Of a stretch of DNA of 64,000 nt, positions 48,575 through 59,924 are shown piece by piece (position 1 is the first letter of the stretch; every line of letters starts with the position of its first letter). The translations under genes were made by a program, and so were the position numbers. A model generated the notes under the pieces. That model ran no database searches. It was not told the DNA's origin and saw only the letters and a list, made by a program, of their open reading frames with translations. The stretch comes from Adiantum capillus-veneris (lineage: Eukaryota; Streptophyta; Polypodiopsida; Polypodiales; Pteridaceae), in NCBI GenBank assembly GCA_014529385.2, contig CM043971.1, positions 87,868,840-87,932,839 on the forward strand, read 5' to 3'.

Positions 48575-50490
48575 CTAGGGAATTCCCAAGAGAACATCAC
48601 AACCTTCCAAAGGCATTATGTAAAAGTCTTCATGTCCCAAATACCCCTGACAATGCAACCGAAGTTTGCCAATGACAAGGGTAATGGCTACGTCCCTGCC
48701 GGGTGCCGCTAGAGCAGCCTCCGCAAGTGGTCCTATCCGATCAGGAGTAATCTCGAGCCGTGCCGCCAGTTCCGGTGAAATGAAGTTGACCTTGGCTCCT
48801 CCATCAAAGAAGATCAGGGCCTCTTGGTCTTTCACTTTGCCCCAAGCTCGGCAAAGTTCTGTACTCTCGTCCATTGTGTTGGGATCGGTACCCACACAAT
48901 CTGGAACCAGTCTTGTTATCATCTTGCCTTTTCTTCCACGTTCCTCAGCTGCTCTCGAACTCTCAGGCCTTTCGTCGTCCTTGTCATTCTGTTCTTTCTG
49001 TGCCTTTTTAGTGCACTTCGCGGAGATATGTCCAGGTTCCGCGCATCCGAAGCACTTCCCCTCCTTGATGAAGCGAGCTCTCTCCTGAGGAGTAAGCTTG
49101 GGTCGTGCATCCTTCTTTTCTGGATTGCTCTTTCTCTTTCTACTTTCATTTGTTGAAGTCTGTGCGGCTCGTTGTGTCATAACCTCATCAGTGGGGTAGG
49201 TCAGACTGCCAGAGTGAATAGCAAAACCCCGTTCCACATGACTCATCAACTCCTGAATAGAAGCTGACTTCTGTTCCAAGCAATGATCTCGGATCTCTGT
49301 AGGTAGACCCAAGGTAAACCGCTCAATCTGTTCTCTGAACGAGATCTTCTTGAATGAAGAGGTGGGTAGAAAAGAGCTCCAGAATCTCTCGCAATAAGTG
49401 TCCATTATATCTTTCTTGGTCATCCGAAGATGGTTCCAAGCAGCTCGTATATCGCGTTCATACTCTTGAGTCAGCCAAGAAGAAATAAAAAGCTTCTTAA
49501 ATTTCAGCCATTTAACTGGCGCAGTCTTGTTTAAAAGAAGCGTGGACCACCAAGTTTCGAGCATTCCCCTTAAAGTAAGAGGCAGCTCTCCGAATCTTAG
49601 AGTGCTCTAAGTAACGTCCTCCCGCGAAAGCGATGTCAAACTGCTGTACAAAAGACAAAGCCTTCGAAGCAACTCTATAGCCAAAAAAAGTGTCAAATTT
49701 AATTGACTGTCCACCTTCCTTAAACTCTCGGACTTTCTTGCTTTTGTCTTCGAGAAAGTCATCTGGTTGGCTTTGTAAAATTCTTCTTCTTTGCATGGAA
49801 GTTGTTGTCGTCAGAGTCTGAACTGTCTGTAGACGAGTCCTTTGTAGAACTGTCACTCACTGGGCAAGATTTAGACTTCTTTGCCTTTTTCTTGCCCTTT
49901 CCGAAGCGTTGTTCTTTGCTTCGCTTTTTGCCTTTGCGGTCTTCTTCGCTTGAGTCAGATGAGCTAGAAGAACTGTCAAAAGAAGAAGAAGAAGAAGAAG
50001 AACTGGGTACTTCTTCAAATCGAACACGCTTCGTCTGTTTCTTTGCCTTTTCAAATGTCGACTGGCGACCCAAATAACCCGGGAAGTCAGCGCCTTTCTT
50101 CTGCTTTTTGCCGTGCTTTTTAGCTTTGTTTTGCGCGTCAAAAAGATGAGTAATCCGTGCATCAACCACCTCTTCTAATTCCTTCTCTGAATATTTCTTG
50201 TGAGCAGAAGGTTTCTTGAGAGCGGGTTTTGGGGGTGGTGTTGTGGTTTTCTACCACTGTGCATGCACTTCCTGAAAAGAAGTCTCACTCATATATTTTG
50301 CAAATTTTGGGTCCTTCGCAAAATTGAGCATCGTCTTTGTTGTATCGCCGATCAATTGACGACGCTCCATCTCTCGACGCTCCGCCTGAGTAGGCTGAGG
50401 CGGGCCATACTCCTTGCCAGAATCTTCGTTGTGATCCCTTGCCGCATCTCCGAATGCAGAGGGAGTCGACTGATCCTTGCGTGAAGCCAT
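48575..50490 (-). pseudogene. gypsy-2 gag and protease
   Basis: The ATG at 50490 starts MASRKDQSTPSAF, 60 bp after the primer site. The N-terminal part ends at an in-frame TAG (50251), and a Lys/Ser-rich stretch with Ser/Asp repeats follows in the same frame (to 49759). A frameshift near 49770 leads to KALSFVQQFDIAFAGGRYLE, another near 49560 to the gag core (FKKLFISSWLTQEYERDIRA). The zinc knuckle CFGCAEPGHISAKC is canonical (C-x2-C-x4-H-x4-C). The protease reads ALIFFDGGAKVNFIS, with D-G-G instead of D-S/T-G, and CDVLLGIP ends at a TAG (48575) where Trp is expected. Confidence 0.9.
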
Positions 50491-50549
50491 AGGTGCTGCG
50501 GAAAAAAAAAATTGGGATCGGATTTCCCGTAGAAGAGAAATCGGTTGTT

Positions 50550-50561
50550 CTCTGATACCAC
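50550..50561 (-). other. gypsy-2 primer-binding site
   Basis: CTCTGATACCAC region: TCTCTGATACCA is the complement of TGGTATCAGAGA, the initiator-Met tRNA type, one base from the 5' LTR. Confidence 0.92.
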
Positions 50562-51215
50562 TGTAACAGACTTGGACACTCCAAGTCAAGAATCTGCCGC
50601 GACAGCACCAAATAACCACTTCAAAACAGTTCACAGTTCACAATTGATTCATACTGGCCCGGCGGACTTCCGTGCCTAGAGATATTGGCCCCAAAGACTG
50701 GCGCCCCTTTCGGTATTTCTTTTTGTATCAATCTGAGTTCAAAGTACAAGAGTGCGGGCAGGCGCTCACACTCAGACTCTTCGTCCAGATGCTCTGGGTT
50801 GTGAGTGGCCTACCCACAAATTTAAAAGTACAAGGGATGCCAAAAGCAGAACCCCAAAAGCTAAAAATCAAAAGCTCAAAAGCTTTGTAAAATAAAGTAG
50901 TTCCAATCTTTCTCTCTCAAGCTCTCTCTAGAGCCTTTTTAATAAAAGCAAAGGAGTTTCTCTCTCTATTGCGTAGAAAAATAAAGCACAAAGCTTTTTC
51001 TCCATTTCAATTGAGTAGAACAAAAAAGCATCGCCCTGGCTGCCCATCATCGCCCCTGGAAAAGCGCCGCAAAACGCGGGAATTCCGTACAACAGGCCAC
51101 ATGTCAGTTTTCGTACAGCCAGCCACGTCAACGTTCTGTCCGCAGCAGCCAGCCTGAGTGCACTAGGGGTGTGTGTGTGTGTGCACTGGGCAGCCACGTC
51201 ATCACATTTGTGACA
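50562..51215 (-). repeat. gypsy-2 5' LTR
   Basis: 654 bp, same ends as the 3' LTR. The U3 end (right side) contains CAGCCACGTCATCACATTTG and CAGCCACGTCAACG, that is, TGACGTGGCTG on the coding side. Confidence 0.96.
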
Positions 51216-51962
51216 GCAACTACACTACCATCCAAAGCCAATCTACGTGTGACTCTGGATGTAGTCGCGTAATGATGCCTCATCTCCCGCATCTCGCGGG
51301 TAAACTCTCCAAGAGAGTCCAAAGAACTGAAGTCACACTCCAGTCTGTAGATCCAACCAATGAACCTGTCCGGGAAGAGATCCAGGATCCTCTCCTTAAG
51401 TCCACGTAGATGCTCCTGTGAAAGCAAGTAATCTGACGTGTCGAGGCGAGTGGTAAGTGTATGTCCACCAAAGATGGTGGTGTCTTCTCTGGGAATGTCG
51501 GAATCCCATGTGCCATGAGCATGGCCATATCTTGTGTGAACTCCTCTGATGAGTGCATAGGTGTGTCCATAGCAAACACAAGTCACCACCTCCTCTGGAG
51601 TGCGCAACCGCCAAACGATGGCTGGAATGAATGGATCTCCCAAGGATCGTATGCCCGTAGATAATCAAGCCGATGTCAAAGATACCGTGTACTGCAGCAA
51701 TCACAAAGAGACCGCATGGACCACCTCGGATGGTGTCCTGGCAGGCGGTAACTTCATCCTCTGTGAAAAGCGCAAGCCATGTGGCTGCTGTCCACCCAAA
51801 AACGCAACTGCGATGTGATGAAAACAATGCTGTCCAGCGATTTTCAGCGTGCTCGTACACTCCCTACAGGGTCCGGAGCAAGGCAGAGGGTTTGGGGAGG
51901 GTGGGTAATGAATCACTGCCCATGATGGGCTGTAAACAGAGAAAACAGCAGTATAACCTGGC
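51216..51962 (-). repeat. Repeat family Z, copy 2, proximal half
   Basis: Homologous to 246-1000 of copy 1 on the opposite strand. Two overlapping frames carry AENRWTALFSSHRSCVFGWT and SQEHLRGLKERILDLFPDRF followed by IGWIYRLECDFSSLDSLGEF. No named domain is recognised; gag-like by position. GCAAC at 51216-51220 is the right target duplication of gypsy-2. Confidence 0.65.
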
Positions 51963-52411
51963 TGTATACTGTATGAAATGAAGAGGATCAAGGTCAGTAA
52001 GGCACCGGATGCCAAACCAATTGGGTGAGAGCAAGACCGGGGTGGGCCAGAAGCAAACGCTGCCCTCCTCCTGCTGAAAACGCATGAACAGCAGCCTGTA
52101 AGAAGAAGGCTCCAAAAACGCAGGCCCCCTCTGAGAAAAATGTAAAAGGCAGCCAAAACGCAAATGGAGGAGGAAGGAATCTGGCGACAAAATAGTCCCA
52201 GGAGTTTAGTGCTGGGGGAAATGATTTTGCCATCTGATGAAGCCAAAAACGCAGGTGGGAGAGAAGTCTCCGCGACGAAAGCTCACCAAGAGCTGACGTG
52301 AACCTGGCTGAAAGCTGATCGTTGGCAGATCTGCCTCTTGGGAGGGGGAACCGATGTTGTGCTGCTGCGTCCTCACCGCTGGCGACTGATACCATGTGTG
52401 CGCACGTGCGC

Positions 52412-52415
<4 letters not shown>
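51963..52415 (-). other. Family Z leader, primer site and LTR edge
   Basis: CGACTGATACCA at 52383-52394 is a tRNA-Met-like primer site (TGGTATCAGTCG) followed by TGTGTGCGCACGTGCG, which would be the last 21 bp of a 5' LTR cut off by the LINE-F (GA)n tail. The region between 51963 and 52382 would be the leader; AAAACGC words recur in it. Confidence 0.5.

Positions 52416-52493
<78 letters not shown>
52416..52493. repeat. (GA)n on the LINE-F 3' end
   Basis: About 78 bp of AG dinucleotides between the family Z LTR edge and the LINE-F tail. Confidence 0.98.
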
Positions 52494-52496
<3 letters not shown>

Positions 52497-52858
52497 GAAA
52501 TGAAATGAAATGTTATATTAACGTCTTCAGAAGGCCAGAATGACCTATGAGACCAGAAAGTTACAATGTGGTGGATCTGATACAAAGTCAGAGTAACAAA
52601 AATGACAATGACAAAATAAAATGACGGAATAAAATGCTATGGAATCTGAAACAGCTAGGTGTGATCTAAGCAGATAGGTGGGATAGCTAAATCATAGATC
52701 ACAAAAGATCCAGCTAGGTGGGATAGCTAAATCACAGATCACAAAAGATCCAGCATCCGTCGCTGGCGGATCTCATCAATCTCCTCCATGGTCAATAGCC
52801 TGACCGGGCGTCGTGCATGTTGGGCCCAAGTGATCCGAATCTTGTGATGCAACCTCCG
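52494..52858 (-). other. LINE-F 3' UTR and tail
   Basis: On the minus strand the terminus is GAAGACGTTAATATAACATT followed by TCATTTCATTTCATTTC and (TC)n. Four copies of this terminus occur in the window. A 42-bp segment (CCAGCTAGGTGGGATAGCTA) is tandemly repeated near 52680-52750. Confidence 0.9.
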
Positions 52859-54230
52859 TCAATGCTGTGTAGTCCTCCGCAGTCGTGGGCGTCTGGATCT
52901 CCCTAGCTCGATCGCTCGGTCAGTTAGTGTGCCTCCGGTGTGAGGCGGTGAGCTCTCCTGTGGTAGTAGCTCCTCCGGGTGTCCAGTGTCTGCTCTAAAG
53001 AAGTCTGTGATCCATCTCTGAGATTGGCTGGCCTCTCCTCTCATCAGGCTCTCTCTGTGTTTGCGCAGCTCGAGCAAAAACAAACCCAAAAATCTCTGAT
53101 CCTCGTACTGCATGACTCTTGAGAGTGGTCCGAAGCCCTCTCTGAACAAGCAATGGAAGCGGCCACGTATCTCGTAGTAGACGGGGCAGTGGCATGTGTA
53201 GTGCAACTCTGTCTCAGGCTCCAAGTCACATAGGAGGCATGTCCTGGCCTTTGCTGGTACTCTGCTGTATCTCCCACTCTCGATCCGCAGCTGGTGTGAA
53301 GATGTGCGTATCTGGCCAATAGCACACCGTATCCCATGCGACAAGTGGGTGTCCATGTATCTAGGTCTTGTCACAAAACCGTCCTCCGTAAGTTGGAGAA
53401 GATGCTCTCTGTAGAAAGCCATCTTCGTGCCCAGCTCCTGTGCTGGCTGTATCCATGTCCTCCTGATGTCTAGCTGAGTCAGGTCCTGGCGGATGAGCCT
53501 GGTGATCTCGGACTGTGTGAGAGTCGGAGAGGGTGCATCCAGTGAGTACTGGAAGGGGGGCAATGTGTCTATGCTGAACCCATGCGCCTGAAACCATGAT
53601 GTCATCTCCCCATACCAGCATGCTGTATCTCCCTGCATGGCTAACTGTCGAGAGGACTCAAGTGCAAGGTGGGCATATCTGTTTCTGGGAAGTTCCCAAA
53701 TGCGGTGTATGAAGGAGAATCTGGTGAGCGCCTCAACCACTAGTGGGGGGGCAGCCAGCTCTGCTCGTATAATGGCACATGGTACTGAAGCCTTGGCTCT
53801 AATGAGCCGTGAGATCATAGAGACTAGTGGCTTCTTCATGTCCCCCCATCCATCAGTGCGACCTATCCTCCCATGATGGTCCAATGAAGGTCCCCAAATC
53901 TCAGCTCCATAGAGCAATGCAGAAGCCACCAAGGTGTCAAAGAGCCAGAGCTTTGTCCGAGGCTCCCTGAAACTGAACATGTGAACACATCCTCTCCAAT
54001 CTACCCAATGTTGCATGGGCTCTGGTCAATCTAGTCTCTGCTGATCTACTCAATGAAAATGTTGGTCCACTAAAAACCACTCCAAGGTAGGTGTAAGCAT
54101 CTGTATACTCTACTGTCTCCTGGCCGTATGTGAATGCGGGCACTGACCTCCTGATCCACTGTGGGGTCGTATTTAAGTACCATGACCTTGGTTTTACCAA
54201 GGTTGACAGACAAGCCACTTTCATGGGCAA
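52859..54230 (-). pseudogene. LINE-F ORF2 C-terminal part
   Basis: After the RT, frames at 54230-53937 and 54016-52859 continue with AYTYLGVVFSGPTFSLSRSA, FREPRTKLWLFDTLVASALL, ALESSRQLAMQGDTACWYGE, YMDTHLSHGIRCAIGQIRTS and the Cys-His cluster CLLCDLEPETELHYTCHC (C-x2-C-x7-H-x4-C), then YYEIRGRFHCLFREGFGP and a basic C-terminus (SRRPRLRRTTQH). The long open frame is 385 codons. Two frameshifts (about 54110 and 53985) separate it from the RT. The C-terminal CCHC-like cluster is characteristic of several LINE clades. The clade is not certain. Confidence 0.9.
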
Positions 54231-55086
54231 AGCTATGCAAAGGATCCAAGCGACGTTGCATCCCCTCTGGAGAGTCGGAGATCATCACAATATCATCAGC
54301 ATATAACAATAGTGGGATCCATGTTCCTGCCAGTTGTGCACCTCTATCACCATCTCTATCAATGTAGTCAGAAACCTCATCCACATACATACCAAACAGA
54401 GTAGGAGAGAGCGGGCAACCCTGCTTCACCCCAATAGTGGAATGAACCGTTGTAGATAGGCCCTCTGAGGTGCGTACATGCCCCACTACTGACCTGTACA
54501 GTGCCATGACGCCCCAAATGAGCTCTGTCGGTACTCCCATCTCCTGTAATTTGCGCATCAATCTAGCTCTGGGTACGGTGTCAAATGCTTTTCGGAAGTC
54601 CACAAAGCTGCAATAGATCCGTCTCCCATGTGATCTGCCCTCCTCAATGATGGCTCTGAGTGTCAAGATATGGTCAAGAGTAGTAAAACCTCTCCTGAAT
54701 CCTGCCTGCCCAGCTGCGTGTATCCCTTCCTTCTTTGCCCATCTACTCAGCTGCTGCTCAAGAATGGATGCGTACAACCGTGCCAATGTGTGTCCGATCA
54801 TCATAGTGCGATAATTTCCAGGCTCCATAGGGTCTCCTGACTTGAAGATAGGTACAATAGTAGATAGGCTCCAAGTATCAGGCAAGCCCTCACACATGGC
54901 ACGGTTAAACATAACTGCTAGGAGCTCTGCTAGTAGATCTCTGGCATGCATGAAGTGCTCAGCCACTAAGCCATCATGATCATATGCTCTCCTAGTCCTC
55001 ATCCTGTCAATGGCCTTCCTCACCATTTCAGCGGTGAAAAAAGCACATGTATGGGGGCATGGATCGGGGCGGTCGGGAAGGGGCGG
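54070..55086 (-). pseudogene. LINE-F reverse transcriptase
   Basis: The RT frame is open for 318 codons: MRTRRAYDHDGLVAEHFMHA, WSLSTIVPIFKSGDPMEPGN and YRTMMIGHTLARLYASILE (the fingers), CSFVDFRKAFDTVPRARLMR (motif A with the catalytic Asp), TIGVKQGCPLSPTLFGMYVD and LLLYADDIVMISDSP (catalytic YADD intact), then SGLSVNLGKTKVMVLKYD. It joins the endonuclease frame in phase: only one TAG (at 55087, apparently from CAG, Gln) separates them. The RT core itself looks undamaged. Confidence 0.95.
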
Positions 55087-56341
55087 CTATCCAGGAACTG
55101 TGTACAGAGATGACGCATACTGGCCCCAAGCCTCTGTGGAGGTAATGGCAGGGGCAGGGGAGTGCTCATGAAAGAGCCGCCATGCCTCACGTGAGTCTTG
55201 ACTCAAGAATAGCTGATATAGATCCTGCTCTAGGCGAGCCAAAAATGCCCTCTTCTTCCGCCGCACTAGGCGTCGGAAGTCAATCTGTGACTGTCTGTGA
55301 GTGGTCCCCCAAAAGCACCTCTCTCTGAAGTCTAGCTCTGGTCTCTCGGCATTCCTCGTCATACCAGCTCTTCTGGGGCATGCTCCCAAAACGACGTCTT
55401 TGCTCAAGCTCTGTGTGTGGGTATGCCTCTGCTGTGCTGCATCATGTAACGTCTGCGTCAGTTTAGTAGTAAGCTCCTCCAAAGGTCGCCCTGGCTCTTC
55501 TGTACACAAGCGTCTATAGATCCCATCTATGTATATAGAGTCCGTCTCCCGCGTGAAGGTGTAGCGAGTAGGAGTTGCTGCCTGTGGCCTATGTGCTACA
55601 CTAAACTCGAAAGAGATGGTCAGCGACACAAGAGCATGGTCCACTGCCACACCAATAGGTCTGGGTCCAACTATGAGGTCTTGGATACTAGAGATGAGAC
55701 TCCGCTGTGCCATGACATAATCCACTGTGCTAGCTCCATGTCTGTGTGGAAAGCATGTAAAACCCCTCGCAGCGGGAAATCTCTGTAGGCCATTCAAGAT
55801 GACCAATCCATGTGTAGTCCCCATGTCTAAGTGTCGTCCATACTCAGTATGCTCCCCATCTTGTGATAGTCTGGATACGCCTGTCTTTGCCACTTCCAGC
55901 TCTCTCAGCATCTCTTCTGAAGTATCAAAAAAAACTGTCTGATGATCAGCAGTCCTAGCATTGAAATCCCCTAGAATGATGATGTCACCATCTCTAGAGA
56001 ACTCCCAGATGTCATCATCCAAAATAGAAAAGGCGGAATGTCCTCTGGGTGGTGCATACACTGACGTACTCGGGGGAAAGTAGCAAATAGCAATGTAAAG
56101 ATATCTACCTGTCTCTGCTCTCAATCTCATCCACATGTACCTAGCTTGCTCATCCCTGCCAGCTATGTGTATCAATGGCTGCAACTCCTCCCTGAATAAC
56201 ACTGCCACTCCACCTGAGCCCCGCCCTCTGTGCTCTGATTGTGTCTCCTGTCTACATGCGGTCTCCCATCTGTATCCACTAATGTGAGGCATAGACTGCC
56301 CAGGGGCCTGATGTGTCTCAGAGTAGAGGATGATATCTCTC
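55087..56341 (-). pseudogene. LINE-F endonuclease, main part
   Basis: The AP endonuclease frame is open from the gypsy-3 junction to 55087: DIILYSETHQAPGQSMPHIS (motif with the catalytic Glu, 'SETH'), GRGSGGVAVLFREELQPLIH, YLYIAICYFPPSTSVY (the v.nvY.PP stretch), DGDIIILGDFNARTADHQTV (GDFN), GASTVDYVMAQRS (S.vDYv) and VDHALVSLTISF (SDH equivalent, here VDH). Key catalytic positions are largely kept. The N-terminal 30 residues continue across gypsy-3 at 63483 in the same frame. Confidence 0.95.
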
Positions 56342-57632
56342 TGTTGCTAATTGGACTATTTTCTTATTTTTAATGATTAATCTCTTTTTTAGGATATTTT
56401 ATTATGTGCACTAAGAATTGTTAAAAGATTGTAGCTACAGGAACCGCCATCAAGAACGGACAAACTCTGATGTGTCATTTGATGGGTGACAGGTGCATCA
56501 GTAAGGGGGCATCCCGTAGGCTAAGGAGTTTCCGTAAGTTCGATGGAAAGGGCCGGGTTACGAGTGCCCCTGATGCGTCACATGATGGGTGACAGGTGCA
56601 TCAGTAAGGGGGCATCCCGTAGGCTAAGGAGGAAATCCGAACTGAGTAAGAAAATACGCGTAAGAACGCAAGCACAAGAATAAAGATGGGTTCAATGAAG
56701 CTTTTTACGAAAAGCAGGAACAGTCGCAGGAGGGCAGATGCTTTCCCGCGAGGAGTCTGTGTTTGCATTGCATCTGTGTCGTGTCTTGCACCCGGGGACG
56801 CCTAGAATGTGTTCGTGTAGCATTGTTTTCACTAACCGAGTGAGTTTTTAAAGTTTGAACAGGTTCACACTTTATTTTATAAAGTGGCCGGTCACTTTTG
56901 AGTGACCAGCCCTTTTATTAATAAAATAAAGCAAGCAAGGCTCTTTAAAAAAAAAAGCCAACGCTAAAAGCTAACGCAGGGGGCTGAAATTGCGATCTCT
57001 CTCTCTCCTCTCTCTAGGAGCGCCAGGCTCTGCTTTTTGGGCCTCTATTCCCGCCGGGTGCCAAACCCTATAAAAGGGTAAGCCAGCGTTCCAGTTTTAA
57101 ACATGCCGAAACCAGCAGGAAGTGCTAGCGCTGGGATTCTGGAGTAGAGGCTGGCGACGGAAATTGCAAGTGCTCGCGTGACGACTAAGTACGGAGGTCG
57201 ATTCTCCGAGCAAGGAGCGACAGGTATAAGATGTTGATACGCATTGAGAATTGTTGCTTTGTGTGGTTTGTTTTGCAGGAATCTCCCGTCTTACGGGAAG
57301 GCCCTTAACGGGAAGTACGGCTTCACGCCTAAGTCCCTTACGGGAAAGTACGGCTTCGCGCCTAAGTCCCTTACGGGAAGGAACGGCCTTGTGCCCAAGC
57401 CCTTTACGGGAAAGCACGACCTTCGGGTCTAAGATTACAGAACGGAGGGGTTTCCTCGGGTTCTCGTGCTTGTATAAGAATTCTCCCTGAATAAAAGAAT
57501 ACTCTTAACGGGGGGGACCAGCCCATCTTCTGGTCCCCAATACTGTGTCGATCTTCTCCCTTCTCTCATGTTTGCAAAGTATTATAATTTTCAGATTTTC
57601 TAAGTGCTCGTGTACGCTCCCGTTTTGTGACA
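56342..57632 (+). repeat. gypsy-3 5' LTR
   Basis: 1291 bp from TGTTGCTAATTGG to TTTTGTGACA. A TATAAAAG box at 57069-57076 is in the sense direction. It contains a duplicated roughly 60-bp block (56470-56527 and 56569-56630, ATGGGTGACAGGTGCATCAG) and four roughly 33-bp tandem units at 57302-57433. Confidence 0.95.
57302..57433 (+). repeat. Four tandem 33-bp units in the gypsy-3 LTR
   Basis: Each unit has CC(C/T)TTA(A)CGGGAA, then ACGGC(T)T and CC(T/C)AAG(T/C). CCCTTACGGGAA is itself a near-palindrome, so each unit can form a small stem. The last unit is missing from the 3' LTR. Confidence 0.9.
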
Positions 57633-57633
57633 G

Positions 57634-57645
57634 TGGTATCAAAGC
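57634..57645 (+). other. gypsy-3 primer-binding site
   Basis: TGGTATCAAAGC, one base after the LTR end: initiator-Met tRNA type. Confidence 0.93.
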
Positions 57646-57702
57646 TCGGACTCCTCTCTTTTTCTACAAAGAAGGACGATTCTGGGAAGAACGGGAAGAA
57701 CC

Positions 57703-58960
57703 ATGTCGGGCCAAGGGAGAAGCGTTGAAGAGGAGCTTCAACAAGTGCAAGCTCATCTTGCGGATTTGCAACAAATCTTATTGTTGCCAGACGTCCAAAA
57801 GCTCTTGGGCGGAATGAAGAAAACGAATGGAACTGATGCAGCCAAGCATCCAGACAACACTGTTGGCGTGAGACCACAGAAGGCAAGAGAAGAAGAACGT
57901 GCCGAGGTGCACAAGGGATCTTCGGATCGGAATGAACTGCCTATTTCATGGAAAGGCCAGGAAAAAGCGCTCTCGCTGCTAGACGAGAGCAAGGACATCT
58001 CTATCTCATCTCCATCCTACTCTCTTGATTATACTTCTACTTCTCGATCATCTCGTCAGAAGAAGGAAGCCGCTACTATTGCCACTACCCTACATCAACC
58101 TAAAGATAAGCCTCGATTCAAGAAGCATGGTCGCAAGTCTCAACATCGCATGAGAGTCTTCAAATCGGGCGACAAGGACATCAAGTTCGAAACCTACAAC
58201 GGACGGAGAGACATCTCCAAAGCACTGTCCTTCATCAGACAGTTTGAAGTCGCCTTTACCAATGGGCACTTCACACAGAAATATCCAAATTACGCCATGT
58301 GGGGATGCACCTCAAGGAAACGGCAAGTAATTGGTGGTTAGCCAAGATTCTGGGAGGTTCTCAGGCCAGAACTTGGGAGAGCTTCAAATCTGAATTTTAT
58401 GAACAATTTCTTCCACCTGACTGCGAGCAGGACATACGGAAGGAATGGGACTGGCTTGCCCAGAAGGAACATGAAAGAGTAACGACTTATGTGGACAAGT
58501 ATTGGTTGGTTCTTCTGAAGGTCACTCCCTTCATGAAGATTGCCGACGAGGAAAAGAAACGAAAGTTCGAAGCGGGTCTCCAACCGCAGCTTCGAAAGAG
58601 TATGAAGGTGTATCCGCATGATACTCTTCAAAGGATGATGGAGTCAGCAATCATTGTTGAGGATTTGCACTCAACTGGGACGCCCAGAAAGATGGAGCAT
58701 AGCACTTACCGTGCAAGACAAAGAGGGGTCTACGATGACCAACGGGGCCACGGAAGAAAACGTCCTCCATCTAGGGACGATAATCATTCTAAGAAGCCAG
58801 AGGGCACTGGCAAGCGAACTAAGTATCTTTCTCCTACTCAACTTCAAACTTCAGAGAGGAAGGAAGATGCTTCTACTGTGGCGAGAAAGGACATATGAAA
58901 CCGGATTGCCCGCTAAAGCAGCAACGGCAAGAACAAGCCTCTACGAGGCAAGAGAAAGCA
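57703..58960 (+). pseudogene. gypsy-3 gag
   Basis: ATG at 57703 (MSGQGRSVEEELQQVQAHLA), followed by a short coiled segment and a basic Ser/Lys region, then DIKFETYNGRRDISKALSFI, the start of the gag core. Frame changes near 58297 lead to NWWLAKILGG, WESFKSEFYEQFLPPDCEQD and RKFEAGLQPQLRKSM (typical Ty3 gag). Another change near 58865 leads to the zinc knuckle CFYCGEKGHMKPDC (C-x2-C-x4-H-x4-C, intact). Two frameshifts therefore disable a gag otherwise close to complete. Confidence 0.92.
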
Positions 58961-59924
58961 AGGAAGGAACCTGCACCGCCAAGCTCGAACTCAATCCCAA
59001 ATGTTCAAGGAAACACAGAAATGGAGAAAGGGAAGCGTCAACTTCTGAAGGGCTGGGGGTCTTTGAACAACCAGCGAGTACTGATTGTGCCTCACACCGG
59101 CTCAGCTTGGCACACCGGTTACATCCAGATCGGCATTCGAGGGGTTGACAACCAATGCAACTCCCGTGCAAGGCCAGCTCAATCTTCGGATCGGCGAGTA
59201 CAAGGACCGCGAATCATTTTTGATGGCACCCATCGAGGGATGCGATATCATCTTGGGTATGCCATGGCACTTCCACACGACACCTATTCCCAATTATGTG
59301 GAAAAGACCCTCACTTTTTATCATGGGGGTAAGAAAATAAAGATTCATGCTGATGCAGGAGATTGGCAATTCCCAATTGTAAGCCATATCTCCATTAAGA
59401 AAGAAATGAAGAAGTGTGTTTCTGCTTACTTGATTTTTGCACGTGAAAAGGATAAAACTAGTAGGGACTCTCTCTCTAGTCTAGAAATTAAGCGTCTTCA
59501 ATTTATTGAAAAGTACAAAGATTGTTTCACGGAAACACTCCCTGATGAACTCCCTCCGGTACGCCCGGAAGATCACCGCATAGATCTCATACCGGGTAGC
59601 TCGCCTCCCAATCAACCCCCTTATCGGGTAAGTCTTGCTCAACAAGAGGAAATTTTGAAGCAAGTCAATGAGCTTCTAGAGAAAGGGTTAGTACGGCCGA
59701 GTGCTTCACCCTATTGCTCTCCAGTTCTACTGGTGCAGAAGAATCGCTTTCCGATCCCTTGGATTGATGATATACTTGATAAGTTGCAGGGTGCAAGCGA
59801 CTTTAGTCGCATAGACTTAAATAGTGGGTATCATCAGATACGGATCGCCCCTGAGGATGTCCATAAGACTGCTTTCCGCACAACCTTTGGACTATATGAA
59901 TTTTTGGTAATGCCTTTCGGCTAG
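58961..59924 (+). pseudogene. gypsy-3 protease and RT N-terminal part
   Basis: The protease is found in pieces: [20 protein letters not shown], with HTG where D-S/T-G is expected, then, in the next frame, [18 protein letters not shown]. The linker ([20 protein letters not shown]) and RT start ([32 protein letters not shown]) follow. The next conserved RT block, K-D-G-S-W-R...DYRALNKIT in gypsy-2, is missing: LVQK is joined directly to [12 protein letters not shown], a loss of 20 residues (60 nt) in frame between two AAG triplets. [15 protein letters not shown] (motif A) and YEFLVMPFG are present. The frame ends at a TAG at 59922 where Leu is expected. Confidence 0.92.

Larger units (their letters stand above)
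43944..51215 (-). mobile_element. gypsy-2: complete-length chromovirus (inactive)
   Basis: The 7272-bp element has two LTRs (650 and 654 bp), 5'-TG...CA-3' ends, a 5-bp target duplication GCAAC (43939-43943 and 51216-51220), an initiator-Met tRNA primer site and a polypurine tract. Domain order on the minus strand is gag, protease, RT, RNase H, integrase, chromodomain, which defines a chromovirus of Ty3/gypsy. All pol parts carry stops or shifts. It sits inside repeat family Z. Confidence 0.97.

Noticed and set aside
49802-50077. Ser/Glu-rich plus-strand frame, and 48666-49156 plus-strand frames
   Set aside because: They are the complement of the gypsy-2 gag coding region.
57224-57278. Possible 55-bp intron in the gypsy-3 LTR (CAG|GTATAAG ... 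TTTTGCAG|G)
   Set aside because: Too short for typical plant introns and not supported by a reading frame; splice-like words occur by chance.
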